Of a stretch of 64,000 nt of DNA, positions 11,329-20,895 are shown in pieces. Positions within the stretch are counted from its first letter, which is position 1. Each line of letters begins with the position of its first letter. The translations under genes and the position numbers were made by a program. The notes under the pieces were generated by a model. That model had not been told where the DNA came from and did not search any database. It worked only from the letters and a program-made list of their open reading frames with translations. Source of the stretch: an uncultured Acetobacteraceae bacterium (GTDB lineage: Bacteria > Pseudomonadota > Alphaproteobacteria > Acetobacterales > Acetobacteraceae); NCBI GenBank assembly GCA_937873205.1, contig CALMVO010000077.1:37112-101111 (forward strand), given 5' to 3'.

Positions 11329-11676
11329 ATGATCGCTGCCCGGATGACCGCCCTGCTGCTGGCGGTGGCGTTGCTCTCTGGCTGCGGGATCGACTTCCAT
11401 CCGCAGAAGCCGGGCGATACCGCCTGCCTCGACAGCCAGGTCGACGATTTCGGGACCCTGTTCTACCAGGCGATTCAGATCTGCGGCACGCCGGTGCCGG
11501 ACCTCACCGGCGACGTCGAGCTGCAGCAATATGCGCAGGCCTACGACATCCCCTACCGCTACCAGCCAGCGCTGGACGCCGCGATCAAGCGGCACGACTT
11601 CCGCATGCTGCTGCTGGTCGGCAGCCATGTTCCGGACCAGTACTCCCTGAATGCCGCCGAGCTCGGCCCGCAATGA
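11329..11676 (+). CDS. Small putative lipoprotein
   Basis: MIAARMTALLLAVALLSGCG lipobox. Confidence 0.65.
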   Translation: MIAARMTALLLAVALLSGCGIDFHPQKPGDTACLDSQVDDFGTLFYQAIQICGTPVPDLTGDVELQQYAQAYDIPYRYQPALDAAIKRHDFRMLLLVGSHVPDQYSLNAAELGPQ

Positions 11677-11736
11677 CGGCCGTGCAACCCGCCGCGCGGT
11701 GACCGGTTGTCACGGCGCAGCGAAGACGGGGACACG

Positions 11737-12054
11737 ATGGCCGATCGCGGGGAGCCGGGGACCGCCGGCGAGGACAAGCACGGGATCGCGCGGCGCCTGG
11801 TCGAGGCTTCGATGCGGGCGCAGCGGGAGGGTGCGCTGGACGAGGCGGAGCGTCTGCTGGCCGAGGCCACGCACGTCGATCCGGACGCGGTGCAGGAGGC
11901 GCTGGCGGAGACCCGTCAGGGTGCGCGGCTCGATGCCGCCGAGGTCGGCACCGACGCCGAGGTCGCCGCCATGACGCGCACGGTGGAGCCGGGCTCCGCG
12001 GCCCCGTCGCGCGCCGGGATCACCGGGTCGGGCAGCGGCGCCGACGGCGAATGA
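11737..12054 (+). CDS. Hypothetical protein
   Basis: Short ORF, helical Ala/Glu-rich. Confidence 0.45.
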   Translation: MADRGEPGTAGEDKHGIARRLVEASMRAQREGALDEAERLLAEATHVDPDAVQEALAETRQGARLDAAEVGTDAEVAAMTRTVEPGSAAPSRAGITGSGSGADGE

Positions 12055-12108
12055 GCGCGCCCATGGCCGGATGATCGGCTGAACCCGGAGCCTGCCGCCC
12101 TTGCCCGA

Positions 12109-12675
12109 TCAAGCCTGACGCGCGGCGATCGTCCGGCTCACGAAGCGCGACCCCGCCATGACGAACCGCCAGGGCGTGTCGACGCCGCGGGTGATGCCGA
12201 TGCGCGGGCCGGGCAGCACCGCAATCGCGTCGCCTCGCGTCTGCAGCGCGAATGGTGGGACGTCGAGCGGATGGTGATCGAGGGCGCCGGTGATGCCGAG
12301 CGCCTGGCACAGGCGGCCAGGGCCGCGACAGAGGTCGCGCAGCACCGCCACCCCGCGCCTTGCCTGCATCTCGGCCAGACCATCGGTCGGCTCCAGCGCC
12401 CGGATCAGCACGGCGCTGCCTGGCTCGCACCCGCACACCAGATTGAGGCACCAGTGGATGCCATACGAGCGGTAGACGTAGGCGCGGCCGACGGGCCCGA
12501 ACATCGCCGCGTTGCGCGGGCTCGGGCCGCGCGCGCTGTGCGAGGCGGGATCGAGAGGGTCGTAGGCCTCGGTCTCGACGATCACGCCGCCGACGCCGTC
12601 GACCAGCAGCCGGGCGCCGATCAGGTCGCGCGCTACCACGGCGGCGTCGCGCCGGAAGAAGGCCGGATCCGACAT
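12109..12675 (-). CDS. mpg: DNA-3-methyladenine glycosylase (AAG/MPG family)
   Basis: ARDLIGARLLVDGVGGVIVETEAYDPLDPASHSARGPSPRNAAMFGPVGRAYVYRSYGIHWCLNLVC. Confidence 0.93.
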   Translation of the reverse strand: MSDPAFFRRDAAVVARDLIGARLLVDGVGGVIVETEAYDPLDPASHSARGPSPRNAAMFGPVGRAYVYRSYGIHWCLNLVCGCEPGSAVLIRALEPTDGLAEMQARRGVAVLRDLCRGPGRLCQALGITGALDHHPLDVPPFALQTRGDAIAVLPGPRIGITRGVDTPWRFVMAGSRFVSRTIAARQA

Positions 12676-12679
12676 CCGT

Positions 12680-14278
12680 TCAGACGATCGTGCGCATCAG
12701 GCCGTCGAGCCGGTCGGCCTCCTCCGGCCGCTTGTCCAGGCGCAGCCGGGCGACGCGCGGAAAGCGCAGCGCCACCCCGGATTTATGCCGGCTCGAGCGC
12801 TGCGCCGCGTCGAAGGCGATCTCCAGCACGATGCCGCTGCGGGGATCGTGGTCGACCTCCCGCACCGGGCCGTATCGCTGCGTGGTGTTGTTGCGGATCC
12901 AGCGGTCGAGCTGCACCAGCTCGGCATCGGTGAAGCCGGAATAGGCCTTACCGACCGGCACCAGCTCCTCGACGCCGGCCTCCGTCTCCCGCCACAGCCC
13001 GAACGTGTAGTCGGAGTAGAACGAGCTGCGCTTGCCGTGACCGCGCTGCGCATACATCAGCACCGCGTCGATCGTCAGCGGGTCGCGCTTCCACTTCCAC
13101 CAAAGACCCTTCGGCCGGCCCGGCAGGTAGGGGCTGTCGCGGCGCTTCAGCATCAGTCCCTCGATCGAGGCGGCGCGGGCGCCGTCGCGCAGCACCGACA
13201 GCGCCGCCAGGCTGGGCGCGGTGACGATCTCCGACAGGTCCATGCGGTCTGGCCGCTCGCGCGTCACGAACGCCTCCAGCCGGACGCGGCGCTCGGTGAA
13301 CGGCAACGGCCGCACATCGTCGCCGCGGTCGAACAGGATGTCGTAGAGCCGCACCGCCACCGGGAACTCGCCCATCATCCGCGCGGTCGGCGCCTTGCGG
13401 TTCAGCCGCTGCTGCAGGTCGGCGAACGGCGCCACCTCGCCGTCCCGCAGCACCAGCAGCTCGCCGTCCAGCACCGCGTCGAAGCCCATGCGCTCGACGA
13501 TCTCCGGGAACGCCGCCGAGATGTCGTCGGCGCCGCGCGAGTAGAGCCGGCGGCCGCCCGGAGTCGAGACCAGCTGCACCCGGATGCCGTCCCACTTCCA
13601 CTCCGCGGCGAAGCTGGCGAATTCGAGCGCCGCCAGGTCCGGCGCCTCCAGCGGGTGCGCCAGCATCGGCGGCCGGAACACCGGCGCATCGGCCGGATCG
13701 GGCCGCGGCCCCCGCCCCTCCACCCAGGCGAACAGCTCGGCATAGGGCGGCAGCAGCCCGTGCCAGACCTCCTCGATGTCGTCCGCGGCGATGGTCCCGC
13801 CGCCGAGCTCCGCCAGCGCGATCTTCGCCAGCCGCACCGAGGCCCCGACCCGCAGCGCCCCGGTGATCAGCTTCAGGATCGCGAACCGCACCGACGCCGG
13901 CGACGCGTCGAGCCAGCTGGCCACCAGGGCCGGCAGCTCGGGCTTGGGCGTCGTCGCCAGCGCGGCCACCACCTCGGCCAGCAGCGGCGGGGCGGCGTTG
14001 GTCGGGCGCTCCGGCCACATCAGCGCCACCGTCTCGGCCAGGTCGCCCACATAGTCGTAGGACCAGGCGAACAGCACAGGATCGGTGCGGCTTTCGGCCA
14101 GCCCGCGGATCAAGCCGGCCTTAGCCGTCTGGAACGACAGCTCGCCGGTCAGCGCGGCCAGGCCGATGCCGCGGTCGGGGTCGGGCTCGGTCTCGAAGAA
14201 GCGGCGCAGCAGGGCGACCTTGGCCAGTCGTCCGGGCGTGAGCGTCAATCTCTCTAGCAATTCCGCAAACGCGATCAT
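12680..14278 (-). CDS. ATP-dependent DNA ligase (bacterial exonuclease-associated type)
   Basis: EWKWDGIRVQLV nucleotidyltransferase motif I, LDGELLVLRDG, IEGLMLKRRDSPYLPGRPKGLWWKWKRDP, C-terminal OB domain. Confidence 0.93.
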   Translation of the reverse strand: MIAFAELLERLTLTPGRLAKVALLRRFFETEPDPDRGIGLAALTGELSFQTAKAGLIRGLAESRTDPVLFAWSYDYVGDLAETVALMWPERPTNAAPPLLAEVVAALATTPKPELPALVASWLDASPASVRFAILKLITGALRVGASVRLAKIALAELGGGTIAADDIEEVWHGLLPPYAELFAWVEGRGPRPDPADAPVFRPPMLAHPLEAPDLAALEFASFAAEWKWDGIRVQLVSTPGGRRLYSRGADDISAAFPEIVERMGFDAVLDGELLVLRDGEVAPFADLQQRLNRKAPTARMMGEFPVAVRLYDILFDRGDDVRPLPFTERRVRLEAFVTRERPDRMDLSEIVTAPSLAALSVLRDGARAASIEGLMLKRRDSPYLPGRPKGLWWKWKRDPLTIDAVLMYAQRGHGKRSSFYSDYTFGLWRETEAGVEELVPVGKAYSGFTDAELVQLDRWIRNNTTQRYGPVREVDHDPRSGIVLEIAFDAAQRSSRHKSGVALRFPRVARLRLDKRPEEADRLDGLMRTIV

Positions 14279-15375
14279 CAGGAAGCACGGCCAGGGCTCT
14301 GCCCTGGACCCGCTGGGGCCGTCGTGTGCGGCACGCTGTCGCCTGACGGCCCCGGACCCGGATCCTCTTCCTCTTCGTCTCCGTAGCCGACCAGGCGCAG
14401 CGCGCGACCGACGCGGCCTTGGGCTTCGGCGGCATGGATCAGGGCCTCCTCGCGGCCGTGCGTGACCCAGACCTCCGGCGCGCCGACATCGACCAGCGTC
14501 CGGCACAGCTCGTCCCAGTCGCAATGGTCGGAGATCACCAGCGGCAGCTCGATGCCCTTCGCCCGGGCGCGCTGCCGCACCCGCATCCAGCCCGACGCCA
14601 GGCAGGTCACCGGATCGGCCAGCCGCCGCGCCCAGCGATCCGCGATCGCCGACGGCGGCGCCAGCACGATGGCGCCCACCAGCTCCGCCTTTGCGGCGAC
14701 GGTCGCAGGCCGCAGATCGCCGAGCGGCACGCCCATCGCCTCGTAGGCGCGGCACACCGGCAGCAGCGCCCCATGCAGGTAGAGCGGCCCGTCATAGCCA
14801 GCCTCGCGCAGCAGCCGGATCAGCCGCTGGCACTTGCCCAGCGCGTAGCAGCCGATGACGTGCGTGCGCTCCGGGAACAGCCGCACGCTGTCCAGCAGCC
14901 GCGCGATCTCGCCGGCCGGCGGCGGGTGCCGGAACACCGGCAGCCCGAACGTCGCCTCGGTGACGAACACGTCGCAGGCGATCGGCTCGAACGGCCGGCA
15001 GGTCGGGTCGGCCACGCGCTTGTAGTCGCCCGACACCACGGCGCGGCTGCCGCGATACTCCATCGCCACCTGCGCGCTGCCCAGCACGTGGCCGGCTGGC
15101 TGCAGCCAGAGCGTGACCTCGCCCTCCCGCAGGATTTCGCCATAGGCCAGCGCCTGCTGGGTGCGGCCCGACCGCCCCTCCCCCATGCGCACGTCCATGA
15201 TCGCCAGCGTCTCAGCGCTGGCCAGCACGGCCCCGTTGCCGGGCCGCGCATGGTCGGCATGGGCATGGGTGATGACGGCCCGCTCGACGGGGTTCACCGG
15301 ATCGATGAAGAAGCCGCCCGGCTCGCACCACAGCCCATCGGGCATCACTTTCAGCCAGGTCTCGGGATGCGGCAT
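14278..15375 (-). CDS. Metallo-beta-lactamase/beta-CASP exonuclease associated with the ligase
   Basis: ITHAHADHARPGNGAVLASAET, PAGHVLGSAQVAMEY, VVSGDYKRVADPTCRPFEPIACDVFVTEATFGLPVF; TGATG overlap with ligase start. Confidence 0.9.
   Translation of the reverse strand: MPHPETWLKVMPDGLWCEPGGFFIDPVNPVERAVITHAHADHARPGNGAVLASAETLAIMDVRMGEGRSGRTQQALAYGEILREGEVTLWLQPAGHVLGSAQVAMEYRGSRAVVSGDYKRVADPTCRPFEPIACDVFVTEATFGLPVFRHPPPAGEIARLLDSVRLFPERTHVIGCYALGKCQRLIRLLREAGYDGPLYLHGALLPVCRAYEAMGVPLGDLRPATVAAKAELVGAIVLAPPSAIADRWARRLADPVTCLASGWMRVRQRARAKGIELPLVISDHCDWDELCRTLVDVGAPEVWVTHGREEALIHAAEAQGRVGRALRLVGYGDEEEEDPGPGPSGDSVPHTTAPAGPGQSPGRAS
14291..14353. repeat. Two-hairpin REP-like element, copy 2 (in exonuclease 3' coding region)
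   Basis: CCAGGGCtctGCCCTGG, spacer acccgct, GGGGCCGTC...GACGGCCCC. Confidence 0.85.
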
Positions 15376-15511
15376 CGCACTGCACAACTGCCCGGCCAGG
15401 GCTCCGGTTGCAGGGCCCACGGCACGGGGCGGAACCCGATCCGCGGCAGGCCGTTCGGCTCAGGATCGAGACGGTCGTGACGGACCCGCAACACAAGGTA
15501 AGGAACGACGG

Positions 15512-15991
15512 ATGAGCGGATTCATGGGGTCGCTGGAAGGCCTGATGCAGAACCAGGGGCATGCCGACGCGGCGGGCGGCCTGCTGTCGACGGCCTTCGC
15601 CAGCGCCGGCGGGCTGCAGGGAATCATGTCGAAGTTCGAGGCGGCCGGGCTCGGCAACAAGGTGCAGTCCTGGACCGGCGGCGGCGGCAATCTGCCGCTG
15701 GCGGCGGAGGAGGTGACACGAGTGTTCCCGCCGCAGCAGATCGAGAGCTTCGCCGAGGCGCATGGCGTGCCGGCGAGCGTCGCCACCGAGATGCTGGCCC
15801 ATCTGCTGCCGCACGCGGTCGACAGCCAGACCCCGGGCGGCCAGGTGCCTCCGGACCCGGCCACGACCGATCCCGACGCCTCGGCGACGCAAGGCCAGCC
15901 GATGACCGGCGCCGACGCAGCGGCACCACAGGGCCCCGGCGGAGGCTTCGATTTCGGCGGGCTGGTGCAGAGGTTGATGTCCAGCCGCTAG
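15512..15991 (+). CDS. YidB/DUF937-family protein
   Basis: GLLSTAFASAGGLQGIMSKFEAAGLGNKVQSWTGGGGNLPLAAEEVTRVF pattern. Confidence 0.8.
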   Translation: MSGFMGSLEGLMQNQGHADAAGGLLSTAFASAGGLQGIMSKFEAAGLGNKVQSWTGGGGNLPLAAEEVTRVFPPQQIESFAEAHGVPASVATEMLAHLLPHAVDSQTPGGQVPPDPATTDPDASATQGQPMTGADAAAPQGPGGGFDFGGLVQRLMSSR

Positions 15992-16229
15992 ACCGGCTTG
16001 GGTCCGTCATGGACATCATCAACCCCCGTCGGAAGGACAGTCAGTCATCGCGAGCCTGACCGCCTCGTAAGGCTGCCGACGCATCATCCCCGATCGAGCC
16101 TTGACGGCCAATCCGCCCGCCAGGACGAGGCCGACACGGCCACCCCGTCGGCTCCGTCAGGCCGAGTTTGCGCCTAGGCCCCGCCCGCGAATTTCGATAC
16201 GCTCGTGGATGAAAGCCAGGGGGTCATCG

Positions 16230-16709
16230 ATGGTCGGACGGGAGTGGACGGGTTTGATGGTGGCGGCGCTGTCGCTGGCGCTGATGGCGCCGGGAGCGGC
16301 CGGCGCAACCAGCCTCAAGGACTGCAGCCTCAAGTACAAGGCGGCGAAGGACGCTGGCACGCTGAACGGCGCCGACTGGAAGAGCTTCCGGGCCGCCCAG
16401 TGCGGAGCGACCCCGGTCGCCGCCACGACGCCGGCCCCGGCTGCGGCGGCCCCGGCTGCGGCGGCTCCGACGGCCACGGCCACCGCGACGGCTCCGACCG
16501 CCAAGGCCAAGCCGGTCGCCTCCGGCAGCGCGACTTTCCCGTCCGCGATCGATCCGAAATACGCCAAGCTTAGCGCTGGCAAGGGGCGAATGAAGACCTG
16601 CCTCGACCAGTATCACACCAACAAGAGCTCCGGCGGCAATGGCGGCCTGAAGTGGATCGCCAAGGACGGCTACTACAGCCAGTGCAACACGAAGCTGAAG
16701 GGCGCCTGA
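16230..16709 (+). CDS. Exported PsiF-like small protein
   Basis: Signal peptide, ATSLKDCSLKYKAAKDAGTLNGADWKSFRAAQC repeat-like segment, Ala/Pro linker, GRMKTCLDQYHTNK. Confidence 0.6.
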   Translation: MVGREWTGLMVAALSLALMAPGAAGATSLKDCSLKYKAAKDAGTLNGADWKSFRAAQCGATPVAATTPAPAAAAPAAAAPTATATATAPTAKAKPVASGSATFPSAIDPKYAKLSAGKGRMKTCLDQYHTNKSSGGNGGLKWIAKDGYYSQCNTKLKGA

Positions 16710-16903
16710 ACGCGACGCCGGCCCGCCCAGGCCGGCTCCTCGCCCGCCGGGGGTGACGTGCGGGCGAGCGCCCCGGCCAGCGCAGCGTGAAGTCGCGGTG
16801 CGGGAACCGGAACTCGATCCCGGCCTTCGACCGTGATCGCCATCGTCCCCGGCGGGGTCGCGGTGGGTTCCGGCAGCCCGGCCGGGTTCAGCGCCGCCAG
16901 CAT

Positions 16904-17173
16904 TCAAGCCAGCGCCAGGCTCTCGACCAGCGCCAGCGGGTTCGCCTGCACGTGCCGGCTGGCCGCCACCCGCACCTCGAACCAGATCAGCAGCACCAGC
17001 AGCAGCCGCGGCGCCGCCCGGGCCAGCGCGACGGCCAGGCGCTGCGCCGAGCCGGTCGGCAGCCGCGCGATCGCCGCCACCGGTCGCCGTGCCAGCCGCC
17101 GCGCCACCAGCGCCGTCAGCGCGGGTGCCGGCAGCGCGCCCGCCAGCAGCGCTAGCGTCGACCACAGCAGCAC
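16904..17173 (-). CDS. Possible small membrane protein (start uncertain)
   Basis: Two hydrophobic segments (LLWSTLALLAGAL, LLLVLLIWFEV) in a gap otherwise lacking genes. Confidence 0.3.
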   Translation of the reverse strand: MLLWSTLALLAGALPAPALTALVARRLARRPVAAIARLPTGSAQRLAVALARAAPRLLLVLLIWFEVRVAASRHVQANPLALVESLALA

Positions 17174-17264
17174 GCTCGCCTGCAGCCAGCGGACCGCCAG
17201 GAAGCCCGCGCGATGCCAGTAGGCCGCGCCGTCATCAGGCCGGGCACGGCGGCCACGTCAGGCC

Positions 17265-17440
17265 AGGAGCCTGTCTGGGAATAGGGTGTGCCGAGCGAGA
17301 GTGCTCGGCTGCGGGCGCGGCGGAGCACGCCCGCCGTGCCCTTCGAGAACCGGCGCGGAACGGTCTCCTGGCCGTGAGCGACGGCAAGCGGAGACGGGTG
17401 CGCCGGATCGCCGGCACGGCGCATTCGCGGGCAGGCTCCT
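17265..17440. repeat. Structured intergenic repeat family A, copy 1
   Basis: Ends AGGAGCCTG / CAGGCTCCT inverted; shares GGGTGTGCCGAGCG, TTCGAGAACCGG, GGCCGTGAGC, GGATCGCCGGCAC with 38473-38610. Confidence 0.7.
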
Positions 17441-18392
17441 AGGACGCCACCACGCGGGCGCGCCGACGCCGGGTCAGCAGCCGCCAGGACAGCGCGAGCC
17501 CGGCGCGCTGCTGCTCGAGCCAGGAGCCGCTGGCCAGCGCCTCGGGCGCGCGGCCGTCGCCGGTCTCGACCACGTCGTGGCGGAAATCGGCGGTGCGGAA
17601 CAGCATGTCCCACCATGGAAACACGCCGCCATAGTTGCGGCTGTTGCGGCCGGCCGCGTCCAGCCCGTGATGGGCGCGGTGGAACTGCGGCGAGATCAGC
17701 AGCCGCTCGCCGAGCCAGCCGAAGCGGATCCGGGTGTTGGCGTGGCTGAAGCTCTCGACCAGCCGGATGGTCAGCACCAGCAGCGGGAACTGCATCGGCG
17801 GCACCCCGATCAGCAGCCCGGCGGCGATGAACCACACGTAGGTGATGACGTCGTCCAGCACGTGGTTGCGGTCGTCGGACCAGAACGTCATCTGCCGCTG
17901 CGCATGGTGCAGCGCGTGCAGCCCATACCACCAGCCGACCGTGTGGCTGAGGCGGTGGCGCCAATACTCGGCGAAGTCCAGCAGCACGACGTAGATCAGG
18001 AAGGTCAGCGCCGGCACGCCCAGCAGGAACGGGAACAGCGTCTCCAGCGTCGGCGGGATGTAGCCGTGGTCGGTGAGCCAGCCGTTCAGCGCGGTCTGCA
18101 GCCAGTAGAAGCCGAAGAACGTCGCCAGCGGGAACACGCCGATGCGGGCCAGCAGCGTGTAGGCCACGTCCATCGCCACCGCGTCGCGGCGCTCCCAGCG
18201 CACCAAGGGCCAGAACCGCTCGGCCGGCACGCAGATCGCGGCGTTCACCACCACCTGCAGCACGCCGTAGGTCGCGAACAGCGCCCACATGAAGGAGGTG
18301 TCCTCCCACTGCATCAGCCCGGACCGGAACAGCAGCGGCAGCAGGATCGTCTCGTGGACCCAGCCGGCGGCCCAGGCGAACGGGTCGATCAC
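17439..18392 (-). CDS. Sterol desaturase / fatty acid hydroxylase superfamily protein
   Basis: DFAEYWRHRLSHTVGWWYGLHALHHAQRQMTFWSDDRNH, QFHRAHH histidine boxes. Confidence 0.9.
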   Translation of the reverse strand: MIDPFAWAAGWVHETILLPLLFRSGLMQWEDTSFMWALFATYGVLQVVVNAAICVPAERFWPLVRWERRDAVAMDVAYTLLARIGVFPLATFFGFYWLQTALNGWLTDHGYIPPTLETLFPFLLGVPALTFLIYVVLLDFAEYWRHRLSHTVGWWYGLHALHHAQRQMTFWSDDRNHVLDDVITYVWFIAAGLLIGVPPMQFPLLVLTIRLVESFSHANTRIRFGWLGERLLISPQFHRAHHGLDAAGRNSRNYGGVFPWWDMLFRTADFRHDVVETGDGRAPEALASGSWLEQQRAGLALSWRLLTRRRRARVVAS

Positions 18393-18587
18393 CTAAGGCT
18401 CCCCGCCGGTGACGGGGCCGGGCGCGCGGGGCGGCGTCTGGAGCGGCATCATCCGCCGATCCTACCATGCCGGCGGGCCGCGGCCAGCGGTCATGATGCG
18501 GCGCTTGCACGGCGTCGGCAGGTCGGGCCTAGTCGTGGTCGCGCGTCCGGCCATGCCGTCCCGGCCGCAGTGCGGGAGACCCGTTGG

Positions 18588-18950
18588 ATGGCCGCACGCC
18601 GGCTGCTGATCGTCGAGGACGAGTTCCTCATCCGCATGACCCTGGCCGAGGTGCTGACCGACGACGGCTACGAGGTGGTCGAGGCCGGCGACGCCGACGA
18701 GGCGCTGGCGGCGCTGGCCGGGAGCGGCGCGATCGACGTGATGCTGACCGACATCCAGCTGCCGGGCCCGCTCGACGGCAAGGCGCTGGCCGCCCGCGCC
18801 CGCAAGACCAGGCCGGCGCTCCCGGTGATCTTCATGAGCGGCCGGCCCGACCCGGACGCTGGCGGCAACCCGCTCGACGTGCACATCAACAAGCCCTATC
18901 TGCCCTCGACGATCTCGTCGGCCGTGCGTCGGCTCATCGGCGAGGGCTGA
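18588..18950 (+). CDS. Single-domain CheY-like response regulator
   Basis: RLLIVEDEFLIRMTLAEVLTDDGYEVVEAGDADEAL, MLTDIQLPGPLDG. Confidence 0.92.
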   Translation: MAARRLLIVEDEFLIRMTLAEVLTDDGYEVVEAGDADEALAALAGSGAIDVMLTDIQLPGPLDGKALAARARKTRPALPVIFMSGRPDPDAGGNPLDVHINKPYLPSTISSAVRRLIGEG

Positions 18951-20548
18951 TGCGGCTGGAGGCGCTGAAGTCCGGCTTCGCGCTGCTGCAGGAGGGCCGC
19001 TTCGACGAGGCGCGGGACGCGCTGGCGCCCTGGGCGACCCTCGAGGACCTGGAGGCCCGGCTCCTCTACGGCCTGGCGCTCGGCGGCAGCGGCGAGCCCG
19101 CGGCGGCGGCTGGCCACCTCACCGCGGTGGCGCGGGCACGGCCGGCCAACACGCATCCCTGCCTCGACCTGCTGGGGCTGCTGCACCGGCGCTATCGCGG
19201 ACGCGACGCGGAGGCGGTGGTCCTCGCCTGCCTCACCCTCACGCCGGACGACTGGAGGCTGCAGCTGAGCCACGGCCAGCTGCTCTACGAGCTGGGCCGA
19301 CCCACGGAGTCGATGGCGGCGGTGGAGCGCAGCCTGGCGCTGTCCCCGGGCCAGACGTCGGCGTTGAACCAGCGGGCGATCGTGCTGATCGCGTTGGGCC
19401 GAACCGCCGACGGGCTGGCGCTGTTCCGCGACGTGGTCGCCCGCGACCCGCGCAATGCGCCGGCCTGGGCCAACCTGGGCTGCACGCTGGCCAACGAGGG
19501 CGTGTTCGAGGAGGCGCTGTCGGCCTACCGGCAGAGCATCCAGCTTAAACCCGCCGAGGCGCAGGTGCGGCTCAACCACTCGATCTGCCTGCTGAAGGCC
19601 GGCCGCATGGTGCAGGGCTGGCAGGAGCACGAGTGGCGCTTCAGTCTGCCCGGCCATACCGAGCTGCCGCTCGACCGCCTGCTGCCGACGCTGCGCCGCG
19701 AGACCAGCCTCGCCGGCCGCAGCGTGCTGGTGACGCACGAGGAGGGTCTTGGCGACACGTTGATGTACCTGCGCTTCGTGCCGCTGCTGGCCCGCCTCGG
19801 CGCCCGCGTGCTGGTCTGGGCGCCGCCGGCGGTCGCCCGGCTGGCGGCGCGGGTCGAGGGCGTGGCCGGCGTCGTCGCCACCGACGACATCCGGCTCGAG
19901 GCCGACTGGCACTGCCCGATGATCAGCCTGCCGCGCGTGTTCTCCGGCACGCCGCAGGCGCTGGGCCTGCCGCCGCCCTACCTCAACACCGATCCGGACC
20001 GGGTCGCCGCGCTCGCCGGCCGGCTGCCGCCGGCGCGGGACCGACGGCTCCGCGTCGGGCTGGCCTGGGGCGGGGCACCTCGGCCGGAGAACCTCGCCGC
20101 TAACATGGTGGACCGCAAGCGCAGCATCGGGCTGGCGGCCCTGGCCCCCCTCGCCCGGCTGCGCCACGTCGAGCTGGTGAGCCTGCAGGTCGGGCCCTAC
20201 GCGGACGAGCTGCGGGCGCCGCCGCCCGGGCTGTCGATCACCGATCCAATGCAGGACGTCGCCGACATGGACGACACCGCGAGCCTGATGCGCCACCTCG
20301 ACGTGGTGGTCAGCGTCGACACCTCGGTCGTGCACCTGGCCGGCGGCCTCGGCCTGCCGACCATCCTGCTGGACCGCTACGACAATTGCTGGCGCTGGTT
20401 CCACGACCGCACCGACAGCCCCTGGTACCCGTCGCTCACCATCGTCCGGCAGACCAGCCAGGGCGACTGGGCCGGCGTCGTCGACCGGCTGCTGCCGATG
20501 CTGCAGACGATGGCGGACGCCCGGCGGCGAGGCCGGCGGGCGGCCTAG
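18950..20548 (+). CDS. TPR protein with C-terminal glycosyltransferase-9-like domain
   Basis: N-terminal TPR units (ALNQRAIVLIALGRTADGLALFRDVVARDPRNAPAWANLG); C-terminal HEEGLGDTLMYLRFVPLLARLGARV and VVVSVDTSVVHLAGGLGLPTILL. Confidence 0.85.
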   Translation: MRLEALKSGFALLQEGRFDEARDALAPWATLEDLEARLLYGLALGGSGEPAAAAGHLTAVARARPANTHPCLDLLGLLHRRYRGRDAEAVVLACLTLTPDDWRLQLSHGQLLYELGRPTESMAAVERSLALSPGQTSALNQRAIVLIALGRTADGLALFRDVVARDPRNAPAWANLGCTLANEGVFEEALSAYRQSIQLKPAEAQVRLNHSICLLKAGRMVQGWQEHEWRFSLPGHTELPLDRLLPTLRRETSLAGRSVLVTHEEGLGDTLMYLRFVPLLARLGARVLVWAPPAVARLAARVEGVAGVVATDDIRLEADWHCPMISLPRVFSGTPQALGLPPPYLNTDPDRVAALAGRLPPARDRRLRVGLAWGGAPRPENLAANMVDRKRSIGLAALAPLARLRHVELVSLQVGPYADELRAPPPGLSITDPMQDVADMDDTASLMRHLDVVVSVDTSVVHLAGGLGLPTILLDRYDNCWRWFHDRTDSPWYPSLTIVRQTSQGDWAGVVDRLLPMLQTMADARRRGRRAA

Positions 20549-20895
20549 GGTCAAACCGATCAGCCAGACCGCCGGGTATGGTGGGAAGCGGACATAGCCT
20601 GCCAGGCTGTCGCCGGCTGCTGTGCGCTCCGTATCGGACGTTCAGAGACCTCGCTCTCTTGTCTGACAGCGGACATGGCCGCTGACGCAGCAAACGACCG
20701 GTCTGATCGTGCGTGGATTTTCGTGCACGTCATTTACCTTGACGTCGAATGCCTGCGAGCCCATTCACCGCCTCGGACTCGTGAAAGTCACAGCCCGGTC
20801 GGTAGTCCGGGTAGCTCACTGCTCGTACATGGCGGCTGCCGTCAGCAGCCGGCTACCAGCGTGTCCTTTCCGCTCAACAGGAAAGGTGCGTCCTC

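Noticed and set aside
15385-15425. GGCCAGGGCTCCGGTTGCAGGGCCC as a fifth REP copy
   Set aside because: First half matches, but the hairpin pairing is broken and no second hairpin follows; too degenerate to include.
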